This document shows positions 18,018-26,398 of a stretch of 34,246 bases of DNA, piece after piece. The stretch is from an uncultured Thermoguttaceae bacterium (lineage in GTDB: Bacteria > Planctomycetota > Planctomycetia > Pirellulales > Thermoguttaceae): contig CALIRO010000037.1 in the NCBI GenBank assembly GCA_938042245.1, positions 1-34,246 on the forward strand. The letters are read 5' to 3'. A program made the translations under genes and the position numbers. Below the pieces are notes generated by a model. It did no database searches. It worked only from the letters and a program-made list of their open reading frames with translations, and was not told the origin of the DNA. How positions within the stretch are numbered: the stretch's first letter is position 1; each line of letters opens with the position of its first letter.

Positions 18018-19079
18018 ATGCGTAAAATTCATTTGGGAGTAGGAACGTTTTTGTTGGTTGGATTCACGGGCCTTTTACCCACCGGGATTTGGGCGCAGGA
18101 TTCCATTCGTCGCGTGGGCGCCCCTGTCATGCAGGCTACCGTCAAAAAGATGAGCCCTCTGGAAGTAGTGGTCGAACAAGCTGGCCAAGAGATCAAAATC
18201 CCCGTCAATGAAATTCTGGGCATTGTTTTTCAAGGGGAACCGGCGGCGTTAAATACGGTGCGAACGTATGCGACGGCTGGCCGATATCAAGACGCCCTGG
18301 ACATCCTAAACGATCCCCAAAAGATTCCCCCGGAGGAACTGGATCGGCCAGTGCTGAAACAGGAGGCGGAGTTTTACAAAGCCTACTGCCTAGCTAAATT
18401 GGCCTTGGCCGGCTCCGCCGACATCCAGGAAGCCGGCAAATCCTTGCTCAGCTTCGTTCAAAACCATGCAGCCAGTTATCACTTCTACGAAGCGCAGGAA
18501 TTGCTCGGTAATCTGTTGGTCGCCGCTGGCAAATATAAAGAAGCCGAAGCCTATTATCGAACGGTCGCTAAAACCCCTTGGCCGGATTATCAAATCCGGG
18601 CCGGGGTAGCTCTCGGCAGGCTGGCCTTAGCACAAAATCGCATCGACGATGCAGAAAAAATTTTTGAAACGGTGCTCTCTATTTCTGCTTCTGGCGGCCA
18701 GGCCGAACTGTATCGTCTGGAAGCCCAATTGGGCAAAGCCCGGTGTCTGGCCGAAAAAGGCAAAACCGACGAAGCCCGAAAAATCGTCGAAGATATCATC
18801 GCCCTGGCCGATCCAGAACACCAAGAACTCCATGCCCGGGCTTATAACACCTTAGGCGCCATCGAAAGAAAAGCCGGTCGCACCAAAGAAGCTCTCTTGG
18901 CTTTCCTTCATGTGGATGTGCTTTACTCGGCCAACGGCGAACAACATGCCGAAGCCTTGGCCAATCTGGTCGAATTGTGGAATCAACTTCATAAACCCGA
19001 ACGTGCCACCCAAGCCCGTCAAATCCTCGAAACCCGCTATAAACAGAGTCCCTGGGCGAAAAAAGTGGTCGGCTCCTAA
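18018..19079 (+). CDS. Secreted TPR protein, partner of the large TPR protein
   Basis: 353 residues from ATG 18018, with AAGGAG eight bases upstream. MRKIHLGVGTFLLVGFTGLLPTGIWAQ is a signal peptide. An N-terminal beta-rich segment (ATVKKMSPLEVVVEQAGQ, KIPVNEILGIVF) resembles the short strand domain placed before TPR arrays in many planctomycete proteins. TPR units follow, such as GRYQDALDILND, GKYKEAEAYYRTV, NRIDDAEKIFETVL and GRTKEALLAFLHV. It follows the large TPR gene and converges with the alkaline phosphatase gene. Similar TPR pairs in planctomycetes can sit beside TolQ/ExbB-type motors; none is present in this window. Confidence 0.9.
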   Translation: MRKIHLGVGTFLLVGFTGLLPTGIWAQDSIRRVGAPVMQATVKKMSPLEVVVEQAGQEIKIPVNEILGIVFQGEPAALNTVRTYATAGRYQDALDILNDPQKIPPEELDRPVLKQEAEFYKAYCLAKLALAGSADIQEAGKSLLSFVQNHAASYHFYEAQELLGNLLVAAGKYKEAEAYYRTVAKTPWPDYQIRAGVALGRLALAQNRIDDAEKIFETVLSISASGGQAELYRLEAQLGKARCLAEKGKTDEARKIVEDIIALADPEHQELHARAYNTLGAIERKAGRTKEALLAFLHVDVLYSANGEQHAEALANLVELWNQLHKPERATQARQILETRYKQSPWAKKVVGS

Positions 19080-19213
19080 CTCGACAGCGCTAAGTTAAGG
19101 CCGATGTTAAACTGAGAAGCACAATTGGCTTCACGGGCTACCTATTCTTGTTGCCCATTTTATCTGGATTAACTCTCCGGACCACTTAACGCGGTCGTAC
19201 TAACAAACACCCT
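19080..19213. other. Convergent intergenic region
   Basis: 134 bases between two gene ends. A short GAAGC-ACAATTG-GCTTC hairpin (19116-19132) might end transcription from either side, but it lacks a T-tract. Confidence 0.3.
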
Positions 19214-21055
19214 TCAGCGGCTTCGGGTAATCGGCGGCAACGGCTCCGAGCTATCCGCCAGAACCCGAACTACCTGCATCGGAACATACAGCCGTCTGCT
19301 CTGGCTGGCGTACAAGCATAAGCCTTCCAGTTCCACCGTCCGGTCTGCCAGTTTTAGCACGTTCTCTTGCAGGGCCAATTCCACCTGCTTCTGGCCATAC
19401 TCTAGCCGGACGATTTGCGGCGCCTGTACACCCTCCGGCAATAGTGGGCCGTTGCCTTTCGGCATGGCCTTTTCGGAGGGAGCCGGCAACGTTCGGGCTG
19501 GAGCCGGTGCTGGCAGTAGTTCCACCTTCAGGCCTGGGAGCACCTTGCTTGGCTCCACAAAGAGCCGGGCGTTCAGCTTTTCCATATCCAGACCCAACGC
19601 CTGAGCAATGCATTGGCCCACCTCCGGAGAGTCCAAAACACCGGCAGGTTTGCCTGGCCCCATCGTAAATAGCGGCACATCGTCGCCGGTATGTCCATGG
19701 GTCGTCCAGCCGACTACCGTATAACGGCTGCACAGGGCAGAAAGCAAATGTTCAGCACCCCGGTGAGCCTCGGCTAGCAACTGGGTAGCCTCTGCTGGCG
19801 CCATCTGGATGCCCCAGTTCTCCTGGAGCACCTGGCGAAGCCGGTCGGCCGTCGGTTCTTTGCCCAGCTTCTTCCACAAAGCGGAAAACGAACATTTCAT
19901 TCGGCGGATCGGCTCAACCACCGCCTCCACAGGAACGTTGCCTTTACTCAGTGGCCCCGTATTGCCGATCGACAAACCGCCGGTAGCATGGTCCGAAACC
20001 ACGATCAGAAGAGTCTGTCCATCCTGCCGGGCAAATTCCACCGCCGCCGCCACCGCCCGATCAAACATGAGCACCTCGTGCACTAAATAGGCCGGGTCGT
20101 TGGCATGGCCGGCCCAGTCGATCTGGCTCCCCTCGATCATCAGGAAAAAGCCGTCCGGATCGGCCTTCAATAGCTCGATGGCTTTCCGAGTCATTTCTTC
20201 CAGGCTGGGCTCGTGCGGGGCGATGGTAAGTCGGTCGATTTCCGGCGCTAAGTGGCCCTCGGCAAAAAGGCCAAAAACTTTGCCACTGGTTATCTGGGCT
20301 AGTTCCTGCCGGGTTGTGGGCATCTGATACCCTCGGGCCTTTAACACCTTTGTTAGATCCCGGCCATCGGTGCGTTTGCCGCCGGAAGCTTTGGGCAGGA
20401 GCAATTCTCGGCCGCCTCCTAAAACGACGTCAGCATTTTGGTGTACAATTTGGACCATAAGATTTTGTTCATCATCCCGAGCGGCAAGATGCGCCAAGAA
20501 AGCCGCCGGCGTGGCGTGGGTAACCCGACAGGTAACGACAATGCCGGTCGATTTGCCCAGAAGTTTTGCTCCCTCCAAGACCGTCGCTAACGGCCGATAC
20601 GGCAAATCCTCCGGCGGCGGCTCGAAAATCGATAAGACCTTCGCCTTCGGCCCGACACTCACAAAGGCATTACTGGTACGCACGCCGGTGGCATACGCCG
20701 TAGCCGCCGGCGCCGAATCCGTGATGACCGAATCGCTGCTATGCGTGCGGACCAAGCCCACCCCCAGCGAATCGACGGCCAACGGGTTGCCTTTGACCCA
20801 TCGAGCCAACGTATAGGCTTCGATCCCACAGCCGTCGGCAATCATCACAATCACGTTCTTCGCCTGCAGATCTACGGGAGACAGACTCTTCTGAGAGACT
20901 GCCGCCGGTAGATGGTCTGCTCCCCATGCCCCAGGTAGCCTCGCACTGACTGCGAAACTTACCAAGCAAAGCAACGGTCCCCAAAGTAGCACGCTCCTGT
21001 TGTTGTGGCGATAAGTGGCGGAGGGACTTTCCTTTTTTCGGGAAAAAGCTGTCAT
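19214..21055 (-). CDS. Exported alkaline phosphatase (PhoA family) with a C-terminal extension
   Basis: Hydrolyses phosphate monoesters outside the cytoplasm. 613 residues, ATG 21055, AGGAGG seven bases upstream. An N-terminal export signal is followed by the catalytic set. Asp74 lies in MIADG, the nucleophile Ser114 in TDSAPAATAYATG, and His170/Thr172 in THATPAA. Glu308, Asp313 and His317 lie in IEGSQIDWAGHAND, Asp355-His356 in SDHATGG, and His453/His455 in TTHGHTGDD. All metal and nucleophile positions of the family can be found. After residue 470 a proline-rich linker leads to about 70 residues ending ...LYVPMQVVRVLADSSE. These resemble a copper-amine-oxidase N-terminal-like fold; that assignment is tentative. 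The longer length compared with E. coli PhoA (about 470) comes mostly from this tail. Confidence 0.93.
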   Translation of the reverse strand: MTAFSRKKESPSATYRHNNRSVLLWGPLLCLVSFAVSARLPGAWGADHLPAAVSQKSLSPVDLQAKNVIVMIADGCGIEAYTLARWVKGNPLAVDSLGVGLVRTHSSDSVITDSAPAATAYATGVRTSNAFVSVGPKAKVLSIFEPPPEDLPYRPLATVLEGAKLLGKSTGIVVTCRVTHATPAAFLAHLAARDDEQNLMVQIVHQNADVVLGGGRELLLPKASGGKRTDGRDLTKVLKARGYQMPTTRQELAQITSGKVFGLFAEGHLAPEIDRLTIAPHEPSLEEMTRKAIELLKADPDGFFLMIEGSQIDWAGHANDPAYLVHEVLMFDRAVAAAVEFARQDGQTLLIVVSDHATGGLSIGNTGPLSKGNVPVEAVVEPIRRMKCSFSALWKKLGKEPTADRLRQVLQENWGIQMAPAEATQLLAEAHRGAEHLLSALCSRYTVVGWTTHGHTGDDVPLFTMGPGKPAGVLDSPEVGQCIAQALGLDMEKLNARLFVEPSKVLPGLKVELLPAPAPARTLPAPSEKAMPKGNGPLLPEGVQAPQIVRLEYGQKQVELALQENVLKLADRTVELEGLCLYASQSRRLYVPMQVVRVLADSSEPLPPITRSR

Positions 21056-21101
21056 CTAGATGCCTCCTGGTAGAAACAGAGCAATGGCCAATCTGAAGCA
21101 G

Positions 21102-21791
21102 TTATCCTCCCACGGCATATCCGCGTGGAGGGGCGAACAGACGAAGTTGCCGTTCTAGATGCCCTTTCCGACGGGCCACCCCATATAAAGAGTTTTCTTC
21201 TACGTCCTCATTGCCCCACTGGCTCCAACCAGGCCGGGGAAATCGGGCAAATAGTTCCAAGTACGGGCCGGGCGAACATGCTTCGATAATATCATAAAGT
21301 TCGTCCGGTTTTCGAGAATGTTCTCGTTTTCTGGCGAGGATAATGTTGACTTGTTTTCGGCCCGGCGGGAGTGTGCGCAACTGTCCACGTACACCGAAAA
21401 GAACAAGTTCGGTCACATTCCGAAAATAAAACCCAACACCCCGTCCGTCTGGCCCCCCGTCTTTACGAATCTTATACCAGACGAGGTTTGTCTTATAGGT
21501 AAACCCCCATGCCGCCATCACCTGCAGGCCTTCGGCCAACAGAGCGTTCGGGACCCAAAGATAAAGATGCGACTGGGCTGCTGCCAACTTTCCTACCGGA
21601 AGTTCTAAAATCTCTCTCAGTTCCATCGTAGGATACCGAAGCAGACGCCGATGTTCCGGCGCTACTTTTCCTGTTCGGTTTTGGAACTGCCATGGGGGAT
21701 CAACCAAAATGGTTCCAAACTGACCGCAAACTTTCGCCAACAAATCTTCCGCTGGATTAACCTGTGTCAGGCTGCCCTCCGGCCTGTTCAT
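21102..21791 (-). CDS. MT-A70-family DNA adenine methyltransferase (modification partner)
   Basis: Transfers a methyl group from S-adenosylmethionine to an adenine N6, most likely to protect sites cut by the nuclease encoded just upstream. 229 residues, ATG 21791, GGAGG about eight bases upstream. The catalytic DPPW (ILVDPPWQF) lies near residue 38. SHLYLWVPNALL and KTNLVWYKIRKDGG match the MT-A70/MunI-type core. FELF-type binding is represented by PYLELFARFPRPGW near the end. It follows the restriction gene by 19 bases in the same operon. The frame is intact although the nuclease gene is interrupted. The target sequence cannot be read from the protein. Confidence 0.9.
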   Translation of the reverse strand: MNRPEGSLTQVNPAEDLLAKVCGQFGTILVDPPWQFQNRTGKVAPEHRRLLRYPTMELREILELPVGKLAAAQSHLYLWVPNALLAEGLQVMAAWGFTYKTNLVWYKIRKDGGPDGRGVGFYFRNVTELVLFGVRGQLRTLPPGRKQVNIILARKREHSRKPDELYDIIEACSPGPYLELFARFPRPGWSQWGNEDVEENSLYGVARRKGHLERQLRLFAPPRGYAVGG

Positions 21792-21810
21792 TTCCGTTTC
21801 CTCCGTCTAT

Positions 21811-22547
21811 TTACGTAACTACCGCTTCTTTAGGGATTCCGATGAAAAGCAGGGGACATGGACTGCCCACTCCTCGGTTCACCCGTTCCTGTAACTTTCG
21901 CCAGTGCGTGGTAGCTTCCCCGAATTTGTCGGCCACAAATACATGCGCCCATGCCTCCGCAAAGGATAGCCCTGACGCGATTGCTTTCCGGATGCTCTCA
22001 AGCTGCCGCTCGGTAGGCTGATAGAAGCTTCTTATCTTCTTTACTGATCTGATGTTGTGCTTGCGAGCAAATTCTAACACTAGCTCATTAAGGGATTCTT
22101 GAAGGGTTGGACCTCTAGTAATGATTCCCCCAACGGAAATGAGGCCCTCCGCATGGAGTCGTTTGAAGTTTTCTAAGTCCCGATCAAAAAACGGGCCTTA
22201 TTGTTCCATTCTATCTCCAAAGCAAACGTACCTTGGGGGAATTTTTTCACATGATCAATTTCGTGCGAAATCACCTCTTTTTCTTCCCCGTCCACGATTT
22301 TTCTGATCTCAAACCGATGTTTTACCCATCCATGTTCATACAGGGCATGCCGGAGGCGTTTAGTAACCGGAGCCTCCCCACCCCCCCCAGAGATCAGTTC
22401 TTCTACCGGTATGGTGAGCGATTCGAGTACTTTCTCTAAATCCCGAACCGCTTCCGGCATATCATGTTGTAGAATGGCTTCGGCATGATGCAACGCCATG
22501 ATCTCAAAGTGCTTCGTCCGTAAGTTGTCAAAGATTCCGCTTGCCAT
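21811..22547 (-). pseudogene. BglII/BstYI-family type II restriction endonuclease, interrupted by one frameshift
   Basis: The first part (ATG 22547, 124 codons) ends at ALEIEWNNK-ARFLIGT. Changing frame by one base near 22195-22199 continues as GPFFDRDLENFKRLHAEG, VGGIITRGPTLQESL and GEATTHWRKLQERV, then CPLLFIGI, giving about 245 residues. These blocks are characteristic of BglII/BstYI-type nucleases. Candidate metal-binding residues are Asp98 (EIDHVK), Glu111 and Glu113 (LEIEW), a D...ExE pattern. The break is just after the active site, so the truncated product would lack half the fold. Adding exactly one base restores the reading frame to the stop at 21811. It forms an operon with the methyltransferase. 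Confidence 0.85.
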
Positions 22548-22670
22548 GGTCGAGACGTCTCCATCGCCTTCATTCCCCCGAAATTCTATCTCTCATCCAT
22601 GGGGATGTTAATGACCCCCAGGGATCCAAGGGGGCGATGGTTGCTCAAACTCCTGGACATCCAGCTTCTC

Positions 22671-23600
22671 TTAGACCGGCAGGTGTTTTTGGAACCATTG
22701 GCGGATTTCTGTCCACATCGCTTCGGAAAGGACATGGCCTGCGCCGGGTTCGATGAAAGCACGGAAGTTTTCCGGGGCCCCTGCGGCCTGGTAGGCCTGG
22801 GCAATCCGCTTGATGCCTTCTCGGACCTCTTGGATGGGGCTGCCGGCGTCCTGCTCTCCGAAGGTCATTAGCAGCGGTTTCGGCGCCGTCAGGGCAGCTA
22901 TGTCCGGCGTATCGCCATACTGAAACCAGCCGGGGATAAAGTTCGGAAAACAGTGCAAGATTTTTGTCCGGTGGATGGCCGCATAGGTGGGCAGACAGCA
23001 GTTGGCTGCCAGGCAGCGAAGCCGATCTTCCCACGGCCCGAGCAGCCAAGTATGCGTAGCGCCCATGGAATGGCCGTAGCAGCCGATCTGGCCTTTTTGT
23101 ACCTCGGGACGGCTTTCCAGGTAGTCGATGGCCCGCCGCATATCCAGGATGTTTTTCCAGGCCATGCATTTGCCGCTAACTACATACCGGAGAAACTCAA
23201 AGCGTTCGTAGTCGCCGCCGCGAAGGACCGGGTCCTGCCGGTCTTCAAAGCAGAGGGCATCTGAACAAATAACCACATAACCCATCTTCACCAAGGCCAC
23301 GCCGGTATGGTGCATGGGGTTACCGGCCAGGCCGGCCGGTTCCGATTTGCCCAGGTGCCACTCGCCGTTGTGCTGATGCCAGACGGCCACCGCCGGGGCT
23401 TGATGCTGGCCATCTACGCCGTCGGGTACAAGCAGCAGGGCGGGCACCCGATCGCCCGGTTCCGCCTCGTAGCTTACCCATTCGATCCGATAGCCTTCTT
23501 TTTGTACCGTTCGATGTAACTGCGGCTTGAGCGGGCCCGGTTTCGGCCAAGGCCCACCCAAACACTCCAACAATTTCCGCCGTAACTCTGCTGGTCCCAT
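22671..23600 (-). CDS. Alpha/beta hydrolase, dienelactone-hydrolase / acetyl-xylan-esterase type
   Basis: 309 residues from ATG 23600 with AAGGA about eight bases upstream; a TTG at 23633 would add 11 residues. The catalytic triad is visible: nucleophile Ser in GHSMGA, Asp in FGEQDAGSP, His in GAGHVLS near the C-terminus. No signal peptide was seen, so it is probably cytoplasmic. PALLLVPDG, AVWHQHNGE and DMRRAIDYLESRP are common in planctomycete esterases thought to act on plant or algal carbohydrate esters. Substrate is unknown. It lies upstream of the restriction operon but is separated from it by 123 bases. Confidence 0.88.
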   Translation of the reverse strand: MGPAELRRKLLECLGGPWPKPGPLKPQLHRTVQKEGYRIEWVSYEAEPGDRVPALLLVPDGVDGQHQAPAVAVWHQHNGEWHLGKSEPAGLAGNPMHHTGVALVKMGYVVICSDALCFEDRQDPVLRGGDYERFEFLRYVVSGKCMAWKNILDMRRAIDYLESRPEVQKGQIGCYGHSMGATHTWLLGPWEDRLRCLAANCCLPTYAAIHRTKILHCFPNFIPGWFQYGDTPDIAALTAPKPLLMTFGEQDAGSPIQEVREGIKRIAQAYQAAGAPENFRAFIEPGAGHVLSEAMWTEIRQWFQKHLPV

Positions 23601-24228
23601 AGGAGAATCCTTCTTGGCGAACCTCCGAAACAATCCGAATATCTCGCAAACTTCTCTACCCGCTTCCTGTTCCGTAATATTTCACTCCAGTGAAGTACGT
23701 TACTGTTGGTTAGGGAGAGCGGCTGCCAGTCTCATTGCCGCGCAAGCGGGAATCCAAGCTTCGTTGACTCTGCCTCTTGCACACAGTCTCATTCCCGCAA
23801 AGGCGGCAGTCCTGGCCCTCCTCACCCGGTCAGCGGAATGCTCACTCGGCCTCGCCCGCAGCGCGCAGAGGCGATACTGGGTCCCCGCTTTCGCGCGGAT
23901 GACAAGAAAGACGCTCCCTCCGGCCGAAATGATGCCATTTTCCTAAACAAGGGAAGATTGTAAGAAGGCATGTTAGAGGATGTTTGGAAAGGCTTTGGGG
24001 ATCCGGAAGGATGCGCCTCTTTCCCTTGGGCAGAGTCGGCTGAGCTGACGCCGAAGCCGGGCGAGCATAGGGTGTTGTATCTTAGTCTGTTAGACGGACT
24101 GGAGGGCCCATTCACCCAGCCGACCTACCGTCGGACGGACGGTGCTCCATGGGGGCCCGCTCGGTCGGTTCCTCCAGCCTGCGCCCGTGCCCGGTTACCG
24201 AAAGGAAAGGGCCTTTCCAAACAAGGTC
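23601..24228. other. Intergenic region with dispersed palindromic repeats
   Basis: About 630 bases with no supported gene. The first half holds the repeat cluster at 23727-23903. The second half has small hairpins, including AGTCTGTTAGACGGACT at 24084-24100, which shares its GTCTGTTAGAC core with the hairpin at 4208-4230. Confidence 0.5.
23727..23903. repeat. Cluster of intergenic repeats with CATTCCCGC-type core
   Basis: CAGTCTCATTGCCGCGCAAG begins one copy at 23727, followed by CGGGAATCCA. A second copy starts at 23784 (CAGTCTCATTCCCGCAAAGG). An inverted copy ends at 23903 (TTCGCGCGGATGAC). The same kind of sequence is found at 13785-13868. It resembles widespread short palindromic intergenic elements. 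Confidence 0.6.
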
Positions 24229-24659
24229 TTAGAAAGGGGCTGCACCGGAGCTGGGATTCGGTTTTTCCGGCAAGTGCGCCTGGAGTTTTTGTAACACAAA
24301 CTGACGAACTTTTTAAGGCCGACTGCCTGCTGCGTCTCCTCCAACGTAGGAACATAAAAATCTTCACCATACCGAATGGAAGCGGCGTATCGGCTCAGCC
24401 GATCAGCCCCCCATTCCATCAAGAGTTGAAACTCTGGATCTAGCTTTCCACACAGGTAGATCAATACCTCTAGTCGATGAGTTCGCGGATACGGCTGGTC
24501 ATGGCAAATCAAGAACGCCTTCAGATATTTTTCGCAGCATTGCTGGAGATGGAAACAGACCATGTCGGCCACTGGTTGAGGGGTCGCCAGTTCATCCAGG
24601 GCAATTTTCCAATCATGCTCCGCTTTTTGAATCCACTGCTGCAGTGTAGCGGGATTCAC
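24229..24659 (-). pseudogene. HEPN-domain protein of an MNT/HEPN pair, frameshifted near its end
   Basis: HEPN proteins are small helical, often RNase-like toxins paired with MNT nucleotidyltransferases. GTG 24659 overlaps the MNT stop (GTGA), with AAGGA upstream. QQCCEKYLKAFLI, the PYPRTHRLEVLI region and SRYAASIRYGED match the PF05168-type HEPN fold. A canonical R-x4-6-H ribonuclease motif is not obvious. The in-frame tail after ...AVGLKK is odd and long (to 24195). Adding one A to the five-A run (plus-strand T at 24310-24314) instead gives KKVRQFVLQKLQAHLPEKP and a stop at 24229, about 143 residues, a typical HEPN end. The present frame would still make most of the domain, so it may not be inactive. 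Confidence 0.85.
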
Positions 24660-24988
24660 AGATCGGTTCCTTCACGCAAAGCATAATAGGTTAGATACCC
24701 TGGATCGTGCTGACGTTCTGCGGCCAAGCGTTCGGATCGGATGAACACATCCGCGAAAATCTCCTGTTGGGCCAAACGCCAACAAATGGCCGAGGCCAAC
24801 TCCTCCCGTTCCGAAAACGATAAGTCCCGGTCCACGATGACATAGAAATCCCAGTCGCTAGTGGGTTGGGGGTCCCCCCGGGCCCGACTTCCAAACAGCA
24901 CGATCCGGCGCATTCGACAACCGGCCCGTTCGATCTCGGCAGTAATGATCCTTTTGGCCTGCTCCAGCGACGGATCGCTCATCGCCAT
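24656..24988 (-). CDS. MNT-type nucleotidyltransferase (antitoxin partner of HEPN)
   Basis: 110 residues. ATG 24988, or ATG 24982, which sits at a better distance from GGAAGG. The minimal nucleotidyltransferase signature is LFGSRARGDPQPTSDWDFYVIVD, printed here in two parts: GSRARG, and the catalytic pair in SDWDFYV. A third acidic residue lies in FADVFI. In studied pairs the MNT protein modifies the HEPN toxin with AMP groups and blocks it; whether that holds here is inference. Its last bases overlap the HEPN start, so the two are translationally coupled. A short AT-rich gap precedes it. Confidence 0.9.
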   Translation of the reverse strand: MAMSDPSLEQAKRIITAEIERAGCRMRRIVLFGSRARGDPQPTSDWDFYVIVDRDLSFSEREELASAICWRLAQQEIFADVFIRSERLAAERQHDPGYLTYYALREGTDL

Positions 24989-25148
24989 GACCTTCCGGAT
25001 AGGCTCTGGGATTGCCTGCCGTCGGAATAATCCTCAACATTTTCATCCATTATAGAATTCATTTTTATACAGTTGCTTTTTCTAGCGAGTCCTTCCATGA
25101 GGGGGTCCATCCGGCAGTTACAGCCATCCCCTTCGCCCCCAGAGTACT

Positions 25149-26249
25149 TCAAGCGGCTAAAAGAGGTAGGGGCTTGTCGTTTTGTGTCTGTCGGTTCCGG
25201 CGGTGAAGAAGGCGGCCTTTCCGACGACGAAGGTACAGGACCATTACCAGGTTGCTACCGGCGGCGAACAGCCAAATGCTGGCAGGTTCGGGAATGACGA
25301 TTGGCGGCTCCATCAGCCCGGCCACGCTGGCCAAATAGCCGACTACACCCCGGGTCATCTGCGTCGCATAGGCGTAGTCGATATAAAGATACGGCTGGCC
25401 TCCATACATCCATGTTTGCGCCTGGCCCAAGCTGTTGAGGGTATAGTCGTTCGAGCTATGGTAGTAAGGATTCTGATAGGCGCTCATGGCGTATTCGATT
25501 AAAAGGGCCGAGCCTTGGCCAAAGCTAGCAAACGGCACATGGTCGCTATAGCCCATGATGCCGGTGATCGGAGTGATGGTCGAATAGGTGCTCAGGGCAT
25601 TGGCTAGGGCGGTTTGGGTGCCCGCCGGCGCCGCTGTATAGGCCCGGGTAACCCAGGCTTTATTCTGATAGGCCGGATCCACATGATTAAAGGCAATCAT
25701 ATCCAACGAGAGCATCCCCCGGATGTCATCGCTTGCATGAGCGGTTGCATAGCCGTAGCTGCCGATCAGCCCGTCTTCCTCTCGGTCAAAGGCGATAAAC
25801 AGGATGGTGCGCTCGAACTGGTATTGGGACAAGATGCGGGCCGCCTCCAGCACCGCTGCTACGCCGCTAGCATTATCGTCGGCTCCAGGGCAATCGACCG
25901 AATCATAATGGGCGCCGACGATGTAAATTTGCCCTGGATGGAGTTGGCCGGGAAGCGCCGCCACTACATTTGTATAAGGGATTCCCCCATAGGTGCCGGT
26001 GTCGTAGCTGGTCGAAAGGCCGAAGCTCTGCAGGGTGGTATAAATAAAGGCTTTGGCGTTTTCATGGTCCGGCTGGCCGTCGTTTCGGTTATTTCCCTGC
26101 CGGGTATAAAGCCCGTCCCGAAGGAAGCTCGTGTAGTAGGTTTCGCTGACCTGATCGACGATGGCCTGAATAGGATCAGCCAGCAGCGTCCCGGCCGCCG
26201 TCAGCCACAGCCCCACCAGCAAGAACACTCGTCGGAACAGCCGGTTCAT
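25149..26249 (-). CDS. Secreted M28-family metallopeptidase with PEP-CTERM anchor
   Basis: Zinc-dependent aminopeptidase-type enzyme, exported. ATG 26249 has GGGAGG seven bases upstream; TTG 26264 overlaps that site and is rejected. MNRLFRRVFLLVGLWLTAAGTLLA is a signal peptide. Metal ligands of the M28 family can be placed: His and Asp in GAHYDSVD, Asp in ADDNASG, Glu-Glu in DREEDG, Asp in SLDMI, and His in YYHSSND. The end has PEPASIW, a hydrophobic helix and RRRKGR, a PEP-CTERM sorting signal, followed by about 20 polar residues. Together with the giant protein at 7.9-12.7 kb this points to an exosortase system elsewhere in the genome. It may trim peptides at the cell surface. Confidence 0.92.
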   Translation of the reverse strand: MNRLFRRVFLLVGLWLTAAGTLLADPIQAIVDQVSETYYTSFLRDGLYTRQGNNRNDGQPDHENAKAFIYTTLQSFGLSTSYDTGTYGGIPYTNVVAALPGQLHPGQIYIVGAHYDSVDCPGADDNASGVAAVLEAARILSQYQFERTILFIAFDREEDGLIGSYGYATAHASDDIRGMLSLDMIAFNHVDPAYQNKAWVTRAYTAAPAGTQTALANALSTYSTITPITGIMGYSDHVPFASFGQGSALLIEYAMSAYQNPYYHSSNDYTLNSLGQAQTWMYGGQPYLYIDYAYATQMTRGVVGYLASVAGLMEPPIVIPEPASIWLFAAGSNLVMVLYLRRRKGRLLHRRNRQTQNDKPLPLLAA

Positions 26250-26398
26250 GAATGGGCCTCCCAACTTCAGAGATTCACTTCATGCGTAGTCCAGCTGACG
26301 GAATTCATTCCTATTATTGTTACGTCTGCCAATCCAGGCAAGACTCTAGCCGCTCGAAAACAAAGGAGTATTCGTTTTCCCTTTGGCCGGAGCACTGT

